A DNA stretch of 64,000 nt from Alteromonas pelagimontana (GCF_002499975.2 NZ_CP052766.1:4030001-4094000), one strand, 5' to 3'. Shown: positions 24,567 to 35,000, counted from the first letter of the stretch. Notes: generated by a model not told the origin, from the sequence alone. Made by a program: numbers and translations.

Positions 24567-24695
24567 ATGAGTAAATTTCTTATTCGAAACGCGGGAAAGT
24601 CATTCCTGATGGTTCTGCTGGAGCGTCCCCGTTCCACAAGTTCGGCTAAAAAAACGTCACCATTGTTTGAAAGTGGCCATCTCTCCCTGCGTTAA
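24567..24695 (+). CDS. Small ORF of 42 residues, intact member (copy B) of a dispersed repeat family
   Basis: ATG at 24567 opens MSKFLIRNAGKSFLMVLLER, continues PRSTSSAKKTSPLFESG and ends HLSLR. Degenerate relatives occur at 11262, 12966 and 13985 (minus). Copy A keeps FLIRNA.KS.LM.LLE.PR and AKKTS.LF at the protein level. The N-terminus is a short basic-hydrophobic segment. No clear ribosome site: AACCTTAAAA precedes the ATG. The stop overlaps by two bases the stop of the convergent HNH gene. It may be a peptide gene or a non-coding repeat that happens to be open. Function unknown. Confidence 0.45.
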   Translation: MSKFLIRNAGKSFLMVLLERPRSTSSAKKTSPLFESGHLSLR

Positions 24696-25246
24696 CCACT
24701 GGCGATCCACTCGCGACGCTGGGTGAAGTGACTGGCAAGAAAATTCATTTGGTCTGCAAGAATACGGCGATTCATTAAATAAAAACGCTCGTAAATATTG
24801 GGTCTAAACGGTACGGCGAGCAGAGGCATACCTGCTTCTTCGGGCGTTTTAGCACCTTTCGCGTGGTTACATCGGGGACAGGCTGTTACCACATTAGTCC
24901 AACAGTCTTTCCCGCCTCGAGAGCGAGGAATAATGTGATCCCGAGTGAGTGTAGAAGGCGAAAAGGTTTGGCCGCAGTAGAGACAAAGATAATTGTCTCG
25001 CCGAAAAAGGTAACGATTAGTAAGGGCAACCTTGCCGCTGATATCAGTTACTTTACCATCACAGGCGATGATGGAAGAAAGGCGCAATCTACTCCTATTG
25101 CCAAGGCGATTCCAACCTCCCAGCATCGTATAGTGATCGGTACCCAGTTCAAACAGCACTTTATCTTGAGAGTAGAGCCGCGCTGCCTGCTCGACATGAA
25201 TCCACTCCTGGGGCATACCTGCTTTATTAAGTCGTAAAACCAGCAT
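24692..25246 (-). CDS. HNH endonuclease family protein
   Basis: 184 residues from the ATG at 25246, chosen because AAGGAG stands six bases upstream; longer starts lack this. The HNH core is complete: CLYCGQTFSPSTLTRDHIIP, RSRGGKDCWTNVVTACPRCN, H..KG, i.e. two CxxC zinc knuckles around DHIxPxSxGG. The N-terminal 80 residues (LRLNKAGMPQEWIHVEQAARLY) are typical of a widespread chromosomal HNH group in marine gammaproteobacteria. Substrate unknown; no toxin partner or restriction genes adjoin it. Confidence 0.88.
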   Translation of the reverse strand: MLVLRLNKAGMPQEWIHVEQAARLYSQDKVLFELGTDHYTMLGGWNRLGNRSRLRLSSIIACDGKVTDISGKVALTNRYLFRRDNYLCLYCGQTFSPSTLTRDHIIPRSRGGKDCWTNVVTACPRCNHAKGAKTPEEAGMPLLAVPFRPNIYERFYLMNRRILADQMNFLASHFTQRREWIASG

Positions 25247-25624
25247 GATAACTCCTTTGCGTTCATCTGCTAACAGCATACTCTTTTATATGTCATTTTG
25301 ATGAAAAAATAGACTTATTTAAAAGCAAAATAAACCGAATAAAAAGTAAATTTAGCGGGTTTGTTTCAATGCTGTGCAATAGACGATACGGCAAATAGAA
25401 AAGTGGCTTTAAAAATAAGGTCGCAAATGAATGATAGATTACACCTCAGAGAGAGCGTAAACGGGATGGCGGGGCCGCTAGTAGAACAGTTGATTAACCG
25501 GTAATACTGCTATGATAATTTCGCTAAACCAGGATTTGTCAATGGAATTAGGTGCTATTCATAGCTATACTATGCGCCGCGTTCAAAAGCGAATATATAT
25601 AGATGAATATTTAAAGGATAAATA
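25247..25624. other. Leader region of pnp; rpsO expected here but not intact
   Basis: No open gene. In E. coli and most relatives rpsO lies just upstream of pnp. Faint in-order resemblances to RpsO can be read (NFAKP near 25518 against HFAKH; RRVQKR then DEYLKDK near 25575-25622 against RMVNQRRKLLDYLKxK), but the last overlaps the pnp ribosome site AAAGGA and may be chance. The pnp leader could also fold for autoregulation; no hairpin is clear to me. Confidence 0.35.
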
Positions 25625-27736
25625 GTGACTCCTATTACAAAATCTTTTCAGTACGGACAGCATACTGTCACATTAGAAACGGGTGTGATCGCTCGTCAGG
25701 CAACAGCTGCAGTTATGGCTAGTATGGATGATACGTCCGTGCTGGTAACTGTTGTAGGGAAAAAAGAAGCAAAAGCCGATCAAGACTTTTTCCCACTTAC
25801 CGTGAATTATCAAGAGAAAGCCTATGCTGCGGGTAAAATTCCTGGCGGCTTCTTCAAACGTGAAGGGCGTCCTTCTGAAGGCGAAACCCTTACTGCGCGT
25901 TTAATCGACCGCCCGATTCGTCCCTTGTTTCCTGAAGGCTTCAAAAATGAAGTTCAGGTTGTGGTAACAGTGATGTCGGCGAATCCTGAAATTCCTACTG
26001 ATGTCATTTCCATGATTGGTACATCAGCAGCATTGGCTATTTCTGGCATTCCTTTCAATGGCCCGATTGGTGCCGCTCGTGTGGGTTATTCCGCGGGTGA
26101 ATATATTCTTAACACTCGTGCTTCTGAGCAAGAAAACAGCGACCTGGATCTGGTTGTTGCTGGAACTCAGGGCGCTGTGCTGATGGTAGAATCTGAAGCT
26201 AACGTACTGTCTGAAGATGTGATGCTTGGCGCAGTGATGTTTGGTCATGAACAACTGCAAACCGTTGTGTCGGCAGTCAACGAATTTGCCGCATCCGTGG
26301 GCACTGAACGTTGGGATTGGCAGCCAAAAGCAGAAAACACGGCGCTTAAATCGAAAATTAAGGCGTTAGCGGAAACTGGTATGACAGAAGCGTACCAGAT
26401 TTCAGATAAGCTGGTTCGCAAAGATACCGTTACTGCAGTGACAGAAAAAGCGCTGGCCGATATTATCGCTGAAGATGAAGAGCAGGATAAAAAGGAAGTT
26501 TTAGATTTACTGCATGAATTGGAAAGCGACGTAGTTCGTTCTCGTATTCTCGCGGGTGAGCCAAGAATTGACGGCCGTGATCCGGCTATGATTCGTGCGC
26601 TAAATGTTGCTACTGGCATTTTACCACGTACCCATGGGTCTGCATTATTTACCCGGGGCGAAACGCAGGCGCTGGTTGCTGCTACCCTTGGAACAGAACG
26701 TGATGCTCAGATGATTGATGAGCTTGCTGGTAAGCGTGACAGCCGCTTTATGTTGCACTACAACTTCCCTCCATACTGTGTGGGAGAAACGGGTATGATT
26801 GGTTCGCCTAAGCGTCGCGAAATCGGTCACGGCCGTTTGGCGAAGCGTGGTATTCAAGCTGTTATGCCTGACGAAGCTGATTTTCCCTACGTGGTGCGTG
26901 TAGTATCAGAAATTACCGAATCTAACGGTTCATCGTCAATGGCTTCTGTGTGCGGTACATCTTTGGCATTAATGGATGCTGGTGTTCCTATTAAAGCCTC
27001 TGTTGCTGGTATTGCAATGGGTCTTGTTAAGAGCGACGATAATTTTGTGGTTCTTTCCGATATTCTGGGTGATGAAGATCATCTAGGAGACATGGACTTT
27101 AAAGTCGCGGGTACCACTAACGGTATTACTGCACTGCAAATGGATATCAAGATTGAAGGTATCACGCAGGAAATTATGCAGGTTGCTTTAAAGCAGGCGA
27201 AAGAAGCGCGGTTGCATATTCTGAAAGTGATGGATGAAGCTATCTCTGGCCACCGCGATGAACTGAGTGAATTCGCTCCTCGCATCTACACGATGAAGAT
27301 TGATCAGGATAAAATCCGCGATGTTATCGGTAAAGGCGGCGCTATGATTCGCCAGATTACTGAAGAGTCAGAAACAAATATTGAAATTGAAGACGACGGT
27401 ACAATCAAGATTTTTGCCACCGAACGTGCAAAAGCTGATATTGCGATCAAGAAGATTGAGCAAGTTACTGCAGAAATTGAAGTAGGCAAAACGTATAACG
27501 GTAAAGTGACGCGTATTGTTGACTTTGGTGCGTTTGTAGAAGTACTTCCGGGGAAAGAAGGCCTGGTTCATATTTCACAAATTGCCCATGAACGCGTCAA
27601 TAAGACATCCGACTATTTATCTGAAGGACAAATGGTCGATGTTAAAGTTATGGAAATTGACCGTCAGAATCGGGTACGTCTCAGCATCAAAGAACTGCTA
27701 GAGAAACCTGCACCTAAAGAATCTAACGACGAATAA
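25625..27736 (+). CDS. pnp: Polyribonucleotide nucleotidyltransferase (PNPase)
   Basis: 3'-5' phosphorolytic exoribonuclease of the degradosome. 703 residues. Two RNase PH domains (about 5-215 and 315-530) with the linker helices between; [20 protein letters not shown] and FKREGRPSE in the first, and [42 protein letters not shown] and [18 protein letters not shown] (metal-binding aspartates) in the second. A KH domain (GKGGAMIR) and an S1 domain ([26 protein letters not shown]) complete it. GTG start with AAAGGA upstream, giving the N-terminus [20 protein letters not shown]. Confidence 0.98.
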   Translation: MTPITKSFQYGQHTVTLETGVIARQATAAVMASMDDTSVLVTVVGKKEAKADQDFFPLTVNYQEKAYAAGKIPGGFFKREGRPSEGETLTARLIDRPIRPLFPEGFKNEVQVVVTVMSANPEIPTDVISMIGTSAALAISGIPFNGPIGAARVGYSAGEYILNTRASEQENSDLDLVVAGTQGAVLMVESEANVLSEDVMLGAVMFGHEQLQTVVSAVNEFAASVGTERWDWQPKAENTALKSKIKALAETGMTEAYQISDKLVRKDTVTAVTEKALADIIAEDEEQDKKEVLDLLHELESDVVRSRILAGEPRIDGRDPAMIRALNVATGILPRTHGSALFTRGETQALVAATLGTERDAQMIDELAGKRDSRFMLHYNFPPYCVGETGMIGSPKRREIGHGRLAKRGIQAVMPDEADFPYVVRVVSEITESNGSSSMASVCGTSLALMDAGVPIKASVAGIAMGLVKSDDNFVVLSDILGDEDHLGDMDFKVAGTTNGITALQMDIKIEGITQEIMQVALKQAKEARLHILKVMDEAISGHRDELSEFAPRIYTMKIDQDKIRDVIGKGGAMIRQITEESETNIEIEDDGTIKIFATERAKADIAIKKIEQVTAEIEVGKTYNGKVTRIVDFGAFVEVLPGKEGLVHISQIAHERVNKTSDYLSEGQMVDVKVMEIDRQNRVRLSIKELLEKPAPKESNDE

Positions 27737-27755
27737 TCGTTATTTTATAATTAAA

Positions 27756-27781
27756 GAGGGAGCATCGCGCTCCCTTTTTTG
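27756..27781 (+). terminator. Rho-independent terminator after pnp
   Basis: GGGAGC, ATCGC loop, GCTCCC, then TTTTTT(G)T. It lies about 20 bases after the pnp stop and directly before the next gene. Confidence 0.92.
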
Positions 27782-27795
27782 TATAGGAAATACGA

Positions 27796-28086
27796 ATGAA
27801 CAAACAAACTCAGACTGAAGTAGAAGCCGCTACTTTTCGCCGCTTACTTGAGCATTTAGACGCTAACAAAGATGTTCAGAACATTGATTTAATGATACTT
27901 GCCGATTTCTGCCGCAACTGTCTGGCAAAATGGTATACCACGGCCGCGACGGAAAGAGGAGTGGAGATAGATTATGAGCAAGCTCGGGAAGTTATTTATA
28001 AAATGCCTTATTCCGAATGGAAAGCTAATCATCAGGCGCCAGCATCCGAAGAACAACTGGCGGCTTTAGCAGCAAAGGCAAAATGA
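27796..28086 (+). CDS. DUF1244 domain-containing protein
   Basis: 96 residues. Carries the family signature LADFCRNCLAKWY and the segment EIDYEQAREVIYKMPYSEWK. DUF1244 proteins are small soluble helical proteins of unknown function common in proteobacteria. AGGAAATACGA precedes the ATG. It runs in the same direction as pnp but after a strong terminator. Confidence 0.92.
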   Translation: MNKQTQTEVEAATFRRLLEHLDANKDVQNIDLMILADFCRNCLAKWYTTAATERGVEIDYEQAREVIYKMPYSEWKANHQAPASEEQLAALAAKAK

Positions 28087-28117
28087 TCTTTCGGTAACGG
28101 TCAGTTTTGTTACGACG

Positions 28118-28516
28118 CTATGGTTTAAGCCGAAATGCGTAAGGTAAAAGCTCACCCACAGTAACAGTTTTTGATTGTGCTCCCTGAGTGACAAGTATGA
28201 CAGGTATCTCGTCATCAGCGAATTCTGCAATTTTTTGTCTACAGCCGCCACAGGGAAAACAATAGTCATTGTTTGGGCTGGCAATTAAAACAGCTTTAAT
28301 GTTTTTACTGCCGTGAGAAACCATAGCACCGATAGCCGATGCCTCCGCACATTGTCCCTGCGGATAGGCTGCATTTTCTACGTTACAACCACTGTAAATC
28401 TGATTATCATGGGTAAGTATAGCTGCACCGACCTGGAAGCCGGAGTAGGGAGCGTGTGCATTTTTCTGCGCAACATGTGCGCGTTCTGTTAAGAGTTGTT
28501 CAATTTCAGTGTCCAT
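28118..28516 (-). CDS. cdd: Cytidine deaminase (homotetrameric type)
   Basis: 132 residues, the short homotetrameric form rather than the 290-residue E. coli form. Zinc and catalytic residues: PYSGFQVGAAI, GCNVENAAYPQGQCAEASAI (Cys-Ala-Glu with the proton-shuttle Glu) and FPCGGCRQ (two zinc cysteines). Deaminates cytidine and deoxycytidine to uridines in pyrimidine salvage. Divergent from nlpI. Confidence 0.95.
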   Translation of the reverse strand: MDTEIEQLLTERAHVAQKNAHAPYSGFQVGAAILTHDNQIYSGCNVENAAYPQGQCAEASAIGAMVSHGSKNIKAVLIASPNNDYCFPCGGCRQKIAEFADDEIPVILVTQGAQSKTVTVGELLPYAFRLKP

Positions 28517-28657
28517 ACAAATACCTTATATCACCTCTTCGGGCTTTACTTTTACCAGTAAATGCGCGATCGTTGCGCCTATCACAACGGCTTGGAACGG
28601 CAGCGTTAGTAGCCGTTGGCGCAATTCTATTAATTATTGAGAGACCCCATTTTTAAC

Positions 28658-29548
28658 ATGCGTAAACTCTTTAGTCTCATCTTTTTTTCATTCTTTCTTT
28701 TCTTTTTAGCTGGATGTGCACAAACACGTGATGTTTCGCAGCGAACGGAGATGGGGAATCTTCTTCTTGCCGAGCCCGCGCCCGTTAATCCGCGTTCGCA
28801 AATGGCAATTGCTCGGTACAACCAAATTTTGGCAAGTGCCTCATTGCCTGATGAAGATCGTGCTGAACTGCATTATCAGCGTGGCATGCTTTATGACAGC
28901 GTTGGACTTGCCGGGCTTGCTCAGTTTGACTATGGTCAGGCACTGCAATTAAAGCCGGATATGGCTCCAGCTTTTAATTCCATCGGCATTCATTATATTC
29001 AGCAAATGGAGTTCATCCAGGCATACGAAGCTTTTGATTCCACGTTGGATATTAACCCTGACTATGACTTTGCTTATCTTAACCGAGGTATAGCATTGTA
29101 CTACGGTGGAAGGGCTGATCTTGCGATCAATGATTTAAACACCTTTCTTGAGAAAGAAGAGAGTGATCCGTTTCGCGCGCTATGGGCCTATTTCGCTAAA
29201 GCTGATGTAGAACCGGTGCAGGCTCTGGCTGATCTAAAATCTGTACGGGATAAACTCTCGCCGCAGCATTGGGCAACCCGGCTGGTCGACCTGTATTTGG
29301 GTGAAATAACAGAAAATACGTTACTGAATTCTTTAATTGAAGGCGTTTCGAGTCAAAAGGAACTTACTGACCGGCTCTGCGAAGCCTATTTCTATTTAGG
29401 CAAATATCACAGTGCCCGTGGGAACAGAAGTGTTGCAGCTAACTACTTCAAGTTGGCACTTAGCACCAATGTTTATGACTACGTAGAGCATCGTTATGCT
29501 CGACTGGAACTCAGCCGCCTGCGCAATGCAGTAGACGAAACGAATTAA
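28658..29548 (+). CDS. nlpI: Lipoprotein NlpI (TPR)
   Basis: 296 residues from the ATG at 28658; the upstream TTG would lengthen the signal peptide. Signal peptide MRKLFSLIFFSFFLFFLAGC with lipobox LAGC, modified Cys20. TPR repeats follow: LHYQRGMLYDSVGLAGLAQF, PAFNSIGIHYIQQMEFIQAY, and AYLNRGIALYYGGRADLAIN. In E. coli NlpI scaffolds peptidoglycan endopeptidases such as MepS and binds Prc protease, and lies downstream of pnp as here. It is followed nine bases later by a putative metallopeptidase. Confidence 0.95.
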   Translation: MRKLFSLIFFSFFLFFLAGCAQTRDVSQRTEMGNLLLAEPAPVNPRSQMAIARYNQILASASLPDEDRAELHYQRGMLYDSVGLAGLAQFDYGQALQLKPDMAPAFNSIGIHYIQQMEFIQAYEAFDSTLDINPDYDFAYLNRGIALYYGGRADLAINDLNTFLEKEESDPFRALWAYFAKADVEPVQALADLKSVRDKLSPQHWATRLVDLYLGEITENTLLNSLIEGVSSQKELTDRLCEAYFYLGKYHSARGNRSVAANYFKLALSTNVYDYVEHRYARLELSRLRNAVDETN

Positions 29549-29557
29549 ACCAAGCCC

Positions 29558-31063
29558 ATGCGAGGTTTATGCTTAGCGTTGCTGGCATTATTGCTGGTAA
29601 GCGCGGATTCAGGTCGTCAAAATCAGCAGCTAATTCAAAATGCTCAAGCGGCATCATATCCGGCCCCGTTACTGTGGCGTGCGGCTCTGCAGGGTAGCGA
29701 CTCGGCTCAGCAATTACTAACCGGTTATGCGCAATCTAATGGCGATGAATACTGGTTGAACAAACTGGTGGCGCTGGGCAATGCGGACGCCGCTTGGGCG
29801 CTGTACCAGATGGTTAGCGACGATGACAAAAGCACCACCTTGATGCGACTTGCTGCAAGAGGAGAAGTGCCCGAAGCGCAAATGAAATATGCACTTGCCA
29901 CGGACGATCCAGAAAAGCGGGAGGCATGGTTAGTTCGTGCCGCTGAGCAAGACTATTTGCCTGCACAAGCTGCGTTAGCCGACTGGTATTTGCTCCACTC
30001 ACAGCCCGACAAAGCGCGTCCCTGGTTAAAGAAAACTGCGAAGGACTATGCGCAAAGCGCGTTTCAGTATGGCCGGTTGTTATGGGATGAAGGAAGCAAG
30101 AAAGAGTCAGAAGGATATCTTGAACAGGCTGCGCAGCAAGGTCATGAGCTAGCGCAAAAGTTAACTAAGGTGCTTGCGCTGTATCAACCGGTGACGGTAA
30201 ACCAGATAAAACTACAACAATGGCCGTCAGATCAGCTTTGTCAGCAACGCATCCAGATTTTTGCGACCTCCTTATCTACCATAGAAAGAGCTCACGACAT
30301 AAAGAAGCGCTTTACCCACGACAAGCGTCTTTCTTCTTTACCAATATGCATGCTGGATCCCGTGTGGCTGAAAAAAGATGTACTGAAGTGCGATGACAGC
30401 TGGCAGCAATCCGGCAGGCTTGGTTGTGATATCCGTCCACTTGCAGCTGCTGTAAAAAAACAGAGTTTTACTCACGCCGTTATTGTCGCAGATTTAGGGA
30501 AAGCCAATGTCAACAATGGAGTCATGTTCCTTGACCTTACCGATGCTTATTCTGTGTTTGTGCATGAGTTAGCGCACTTTGCAGGGTTTGTTGACGAGTA
30601 TGCACTAAGTGAGCCTATGGCAAAACGGTATTGCGGAAAAATACCTGCACCGAATCTGATTTTCGATGGTGTGCTGACTTACGCGCCCTTGGCTACACTT
30701 GAAAACTGGCAATCATTAGAGCCTGATCTCAGTATATGGCCGGCAAAATCCTGTGACGGGACGGGTGAACGTGCGTATAAGCCCAGCGATAAAATTACCT
30801 TTTTAGAACATCACGACAGCGGCGAAATTCCGCCCATTTACTTGCAACTTTGGCAACAGCAGTTAGCGGAGCCCACAGCGCAAAGGCCTATATTTATGAA
30901 TCTTTTTCAAAGCTTTCACAAACACGGGCAAACCGCTCAAGCAGGCGAATGGCTGGCAAAATACGAAGCCTACAATCGCTCCGAGCCCATTGTCAGGGGT
31001 AATGAAAACACCCTGGCAGAACAGCCGCAAGCGGATTCGCAGCCTCCTGTTATTCGCGAATAA
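29558..31063 (+). CDS. Periplasmic Sel1/TPR-repeat protein with HExxH metallopeptidase-like motif
   Basis: 501 residues. The short N-terminal hydrophobic stretch (LCLALLALLLVSADS) is a probable signal peptide. Sel1-type repeats (about 70-205), such as EYWLNKLVALGNADAAWALY and YLEQAAQQGHELAQKL, precede a domain with FVHELAHFAGFVDEYAL: His336-Glu337-x-x-His340 then DEY at 346-348. The pattern HExxHxxGFxDEY resembles the M64 type zinc site. Several cysteines suggest disulfides. It starts nine bases after nlpI, so it probably shares its transcript. I know no characterised homologue; protease activity is inference. Its end overlaps the convergent cysZ by 14 bases. Confidence 0.72.
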   Translation: MRGLCLALLALLLVSADSGRQNQQLIQNAQAASYPAPLLWRAALQGSDSAQQLLTGYAQSNGDEYWLNKLVALGNADAAWALYQMVSDDDKSTTLMRLAARGEVPEAQMKYALATDDPEKREAWLVRAAEQDYLPAQAALADWYLLHSQPDKARPWLKKTAKDYAQSAFQYGRLLWDEGSKKESEGYLEQAAQQGHELAQKLTKVLALYQPVTVNQIKLQQWPSDQLCQQRIQIFATSLSTIERAHDIKKRFTHDKRLSSLPICMLDPVWLKKDVLKCDDSWQQSGRLGCDIRPLAAAVKKQSFTHAVIVADLGKANVNNGVMFLDLTDAYSVFVHELAHFAGFVDEYALSEPMAKRYCGKIPAPNLIFDGVLTYAPLATLENWQSLEPDLSIWPAKSCDGTGERAYKPSDKITFLEHHDSGEIPPIYLQLWQQQLAEPTAQRPIFMNLFQSFHKHGQTAQAGEWLAKYEAYNRSEPIVRGNENTLAEQPQADSQPPVIRE

Positions 31064-31793
31064 TTTCGCCTTTTAATTCGTTAACCCACATTGCAGTTGC
31101 GCCACAAATTGCTACGGGCATAACAATGAAATTAACGATGGGAATAAGCGAAAAAATATTTACCATTACCCCAAAAGAAAATGCTTTTCCTTTGTGCTGA
31201 CCGAGATGGTAGCGCATAGTTCCAAATGGCACTTTATGGTTGTCGTATGGATAATCACAGTATTGGATTGCCATCATCCACGCACTGAAAGAAAACCAAA
31301 GAATCTGTCCAAAAACCGGAACAAACAAGAAAAGCAGGAGAAAACCCAGTGCTCTAGGGATGTACCACAGAAGCTTGGATAGCTCGCGGCCCAGCGTTCT
31401 GGGAATGTCTTTAAGCAAATCGAAGAGGCCATCATCACCAAGACGTTTGCCAGTAAGATGTCGTTCTACTTTCTCCGCTAAAATGCCATTAAACGGGGCG
31501 GCAATCCAATTCGCCAGCGTCCCGAAGATCAACGCGAAAACCAGCAGCACGCTAATTACCGCTAATGGCCACAAGAGAAACGCCAGCGCCGACTTTAGCC
31601 ACCCAAGCCACTCAGGAATTAGCGACAGGATATACCAGATCCCTCCCTCAATTTTGCCAAATAAAAAGTAGAAGGCGGTGGCGAATAAAATAAGATTTAT
31701 ACAAAGCGGTATAAATACAAAACGCTTTAATCCTTTGGTTTTTATTAAGGAAAATCCGGCAATAAAGTAGCCGAAACCACTGCGGGATTGCAT
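31050..31793 (-). CDS. cysZ: Sulfate transporter CysZ
   Basis: 247 residues with four main hydrophobic stretches (about 26-46, 66-95, 145-170, 200-235). Motifs of the family: SGFGYFIAGFSLIKTKGLKR, NWIAAPFNGILAEKVE, SAWMMAIQYCDYPYDNH, FGTMRYHLGQHKGKAFSFG. Imports sulfate for cysteine synthesis in E. coli. As in E. coli it lies next to zipA-ligA, here with smc between and divergently oriented. Confidence 0.95.
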   Translation of the reverse strand: MQSRSGFGYFIAGFSLIKTKGLKRFVFIPLCINLILFATAFYFLFGKIEGGIWYILSLIPEWLGWLKSALAFLLWPLAVISVLLVFALIFGTLANWIAAPFNGILAEKVERHLTGKRLGDDGLFDLLKDIPRTLGRELSKLLWYIPRALGFLLLFLFVPVFGQILWFSFSAWMMAIQYCDYPYDNHKVPFGTMRYHLGQHKGKAFSFGVMVNIFSLIPIVNFIVMPVAICGATAMWVNELKGEIIRE

Positions 31794-32017
31794 AATCTCT
31801 CCTTTAATTTATTTGATGTGCGAGTATACAGAGAGGCAGGCCAAATCTCTAAATCCAATTGTTACAGCGTATGAGTTTTGTTAAAGTCGCAGCATAACAA
31901 TAATTTACATGCGCGCTGCTAAACGGTGACCCAACTGACCTTCATCAATATATTTACGGTAGCACTGCAGCTCCGGAGCCAGGGTCTTCTGTTACGTGAC
32001 AGAACGGGAGCAATGCG

Positions 32018-35000
32018 GTGCGCCTGAAGAAAATTAAACTCGCCGGATTTAAGTCTTTCGTAGACCCCACCACAATACCCTTTCCCGGCAAAATGACCGC
32101 AATTCTGGGACCAAACGGATGCGGAAAATCCAACGTTATTGATGCTGTCAGATGGGTGCTTGGCGAAAGCTCAGCAAAAAATTTGCGCGGCGATGCCATG
32201 ACCGATGTCATTTTTAATGGTTCTTCAGCACGCAAACCTGTAGGGCAGTGTAGCGTAGAGCTGACCTTCGATAATAGTTCAGGCCGTATTGGCGGTGAAT
32301 ACGCGAAGTACAATGAACTGGCAGTAAAAAGACTGGTCACGCGGGATGCGCAATCGCACTACTTTCTCAACGGCGTAAAGTGCCGCCGCCGCGATGTCAC
32401 TGATTTGTTTTTAGGTACAGGCCTTGGCCCTCGAAGCTATGCCATTATAGAGCAGGGCATGATTTCCAGGCTTATCGAATCCAAGCCACAGGAGCTGCGA
32501 ATCTTTATCGAAGAAGCCGCCGGAATTTCCAAGTACAAAGAACGCCGAAGAGAAACCGAAAGCCGTATTCGCCATACCCATGAAAACCTTGAAAGACTTG
32601 AAGATGTGCGTAACGAGCTTGGCAAGCAGCTGGAAAAATTGCAGCGCCAGGCTGCGGCGGCGCAACGTTATAAAACGCTTAAGTCTACTGAAAGAACGTT
32701 GAAGGCCGAGCTGGCTGCGATTCGCTGGCTAAAGCACAACGAGCATATCAGCCGTCTGGAAAGCGATGAGCGCCAACAACAATCTGAAGTTGATGCACTC
32801 GTCGCGCAGCAACGTGGCGATGAAGCCGGCATGATGGTATATACCGAACAGGCTGCTTCCCACAAAGCGCAGCTGGATGACCTGCAACAGCAGCTATTTG
32901 GCATCAGTACTTCAATCACTCGTATCGAACAGAACATGCTGCACAGTCAGCAGCGCAACAACCAGATTACAGAAGAACTTGATGAGCTCAACAATAAGCG
33001 CAACGTACTTGCCAGCGCGATGAGCGAAGCGAAAACCGCCAAAGCCATGGCGCAGCAGCAGCTTGAGGAGCTTATTCCCCGTCAGGAAATTATCGATGAA
33101 ACCCTTTTTCAAGCGCAGGATAATCGCGACCAAGCGGAACAGGCGTTAAGAAGTTTTAATGCGAAAAGCCGTGATCAGGAATCGGGGTACAACGACGTAA
33201 AGCAAAAAGCGCAAAATTGTCATGGCCAAATTCAGTCGGCCATGAATATGCAGCTGCGGACTTCTCAGAGAATCTCTGAACTTAAACAGGAGTTGAGGGA
33301 ACTCGCGCAGGACGATTTGACGGTTAAACTCGCTCAGTTGCAAAATGAGATTGAGTTAGCGCGCGGAAAACTTGGTAGCTGCGAAGTCAGTTATAGCCAG
33401 CGCGCAGAAAATCACAATGCTGCAACAGAAAAATCTCGCCAAACGCAGGGGCTACTTACCCAGGCACAAGGTGATGTCCAGCAGATGGAGTCACGGATTG
33501 CAGCACTGGAAACGCTGCAGCAATCTGCTGTAGCAGAAAATGGCGAACTGCCAGATTCAGTCCAGGCGCTGTGGCAATCGTTAGTAGTGGAACCGGGCAG
33601 AGAAAAGCTGGTAGAACAAACGTTAAAGTATCTCCAACATCCCGTCGTTGCCAACGAATTGTCGTTACAAGACCTTATCGATGACCTCGACAATGTTCCC
33701 GCCGGCATACCCATTTACACCAGTGATAGTTTTACGACCACGAAGATTCCTGGAACACTTGCGCAGAGTTTGAATCAGACACGCGTGCCGAACATTTTCA
33801 ATAGCATTTACATTGCCAGCGATGTTGCAACGGCTATGGAGCGGGTCTCAAGTTTAGATAACAACGAAAGCGTTGTATTAGAAAGTGGGGGATGGATTGG
33901 CAGAGACTGGCTGGTATATGGGGAGGCCAGCGAGGAGACTGGAGCTTTGCAACGTGCAGCACAGTTATCATCATTATATGAACACTTGCAACAGTTACAG
34001 GCAAAGCTGGAAGAGACAAGCGAGCTTGCCGATAACTTTCGCGCCAATGAAAGAGAGACCCTAATCCAGCTGGATGAGGCAAAAGCTAAGCGGAACGAGA
34101 CCAGCAATGCGTTGCAGCAGCTACAAAATCAATACGGTGTGGCAAAACTGCAAAAGGAACAGAGTGAAAATCGTGCTCAACGCACTGCAGAGGACTTGGC
34201 AAAACACGAAGAGATGTTGGAAATGGAGCAACAACAGATCGAAGCGTTATCTGCGCAACTGGAAGTGTTGGAGGAATCGATTGTTGATCATGAAACTCAA
34301 ATGGAAGAGAGTCAGCAACAGCGCGAAAAACTTGAGCATCAGGCTATTGAGTTTCGTCGTTCTGTGGATCAATACACCGCAGAAAAACATCAGCTGGCTT
34401 TATCCATTCAACAACAGCAAAGTCAGCAGTCTTTATACGAGCAGCAGGTCACGCGTAACCAGACTCAACTGGCTGAATATGAGAATCGGGAAAGGCTGTT
34501 AAGGGAAGAGCGCGACAGCATAGCTACGCCGCTTGAAACTCAGAAAGAACAGTTGCAAACGCTGCTTTTGCAGCGTGAAGATACTGAAGAGTTGCGGCTA
34601 ACTGAGCAACAAAAACTGCAAAATGCAGAAGCATTATTACAGGAAGCGCAGCAAGGGCAAAAAGGGCTGCAGGAACAAATTCAGCAGCGTCAGAAAATTA
34701 TTGATTCGGTAAAAATAGAAATTGAAGGCTACCGTGTCAGAGCCAACTCTGTTCTTGAACAATTGCAGGAAACGGGACAATCACTGAAACCGATATTGGA
34801 AAATCTTGCCAATAATGCTGATGAAAATGAGTGGCAAAAAGAGCTGGAAAAAACGACAGCTGCTGTTGCCCGTTTGGGTGCCGTTAATCTTGCAGCTGTA
34901 GAAGAGTACGAAGTTCAGGCGGAAAGAAAAAATCATCTTGATATGCAGCACGAAGATTTAGTCACGGCGATGGATACGCTACAAACGGCGATACGAAAGA

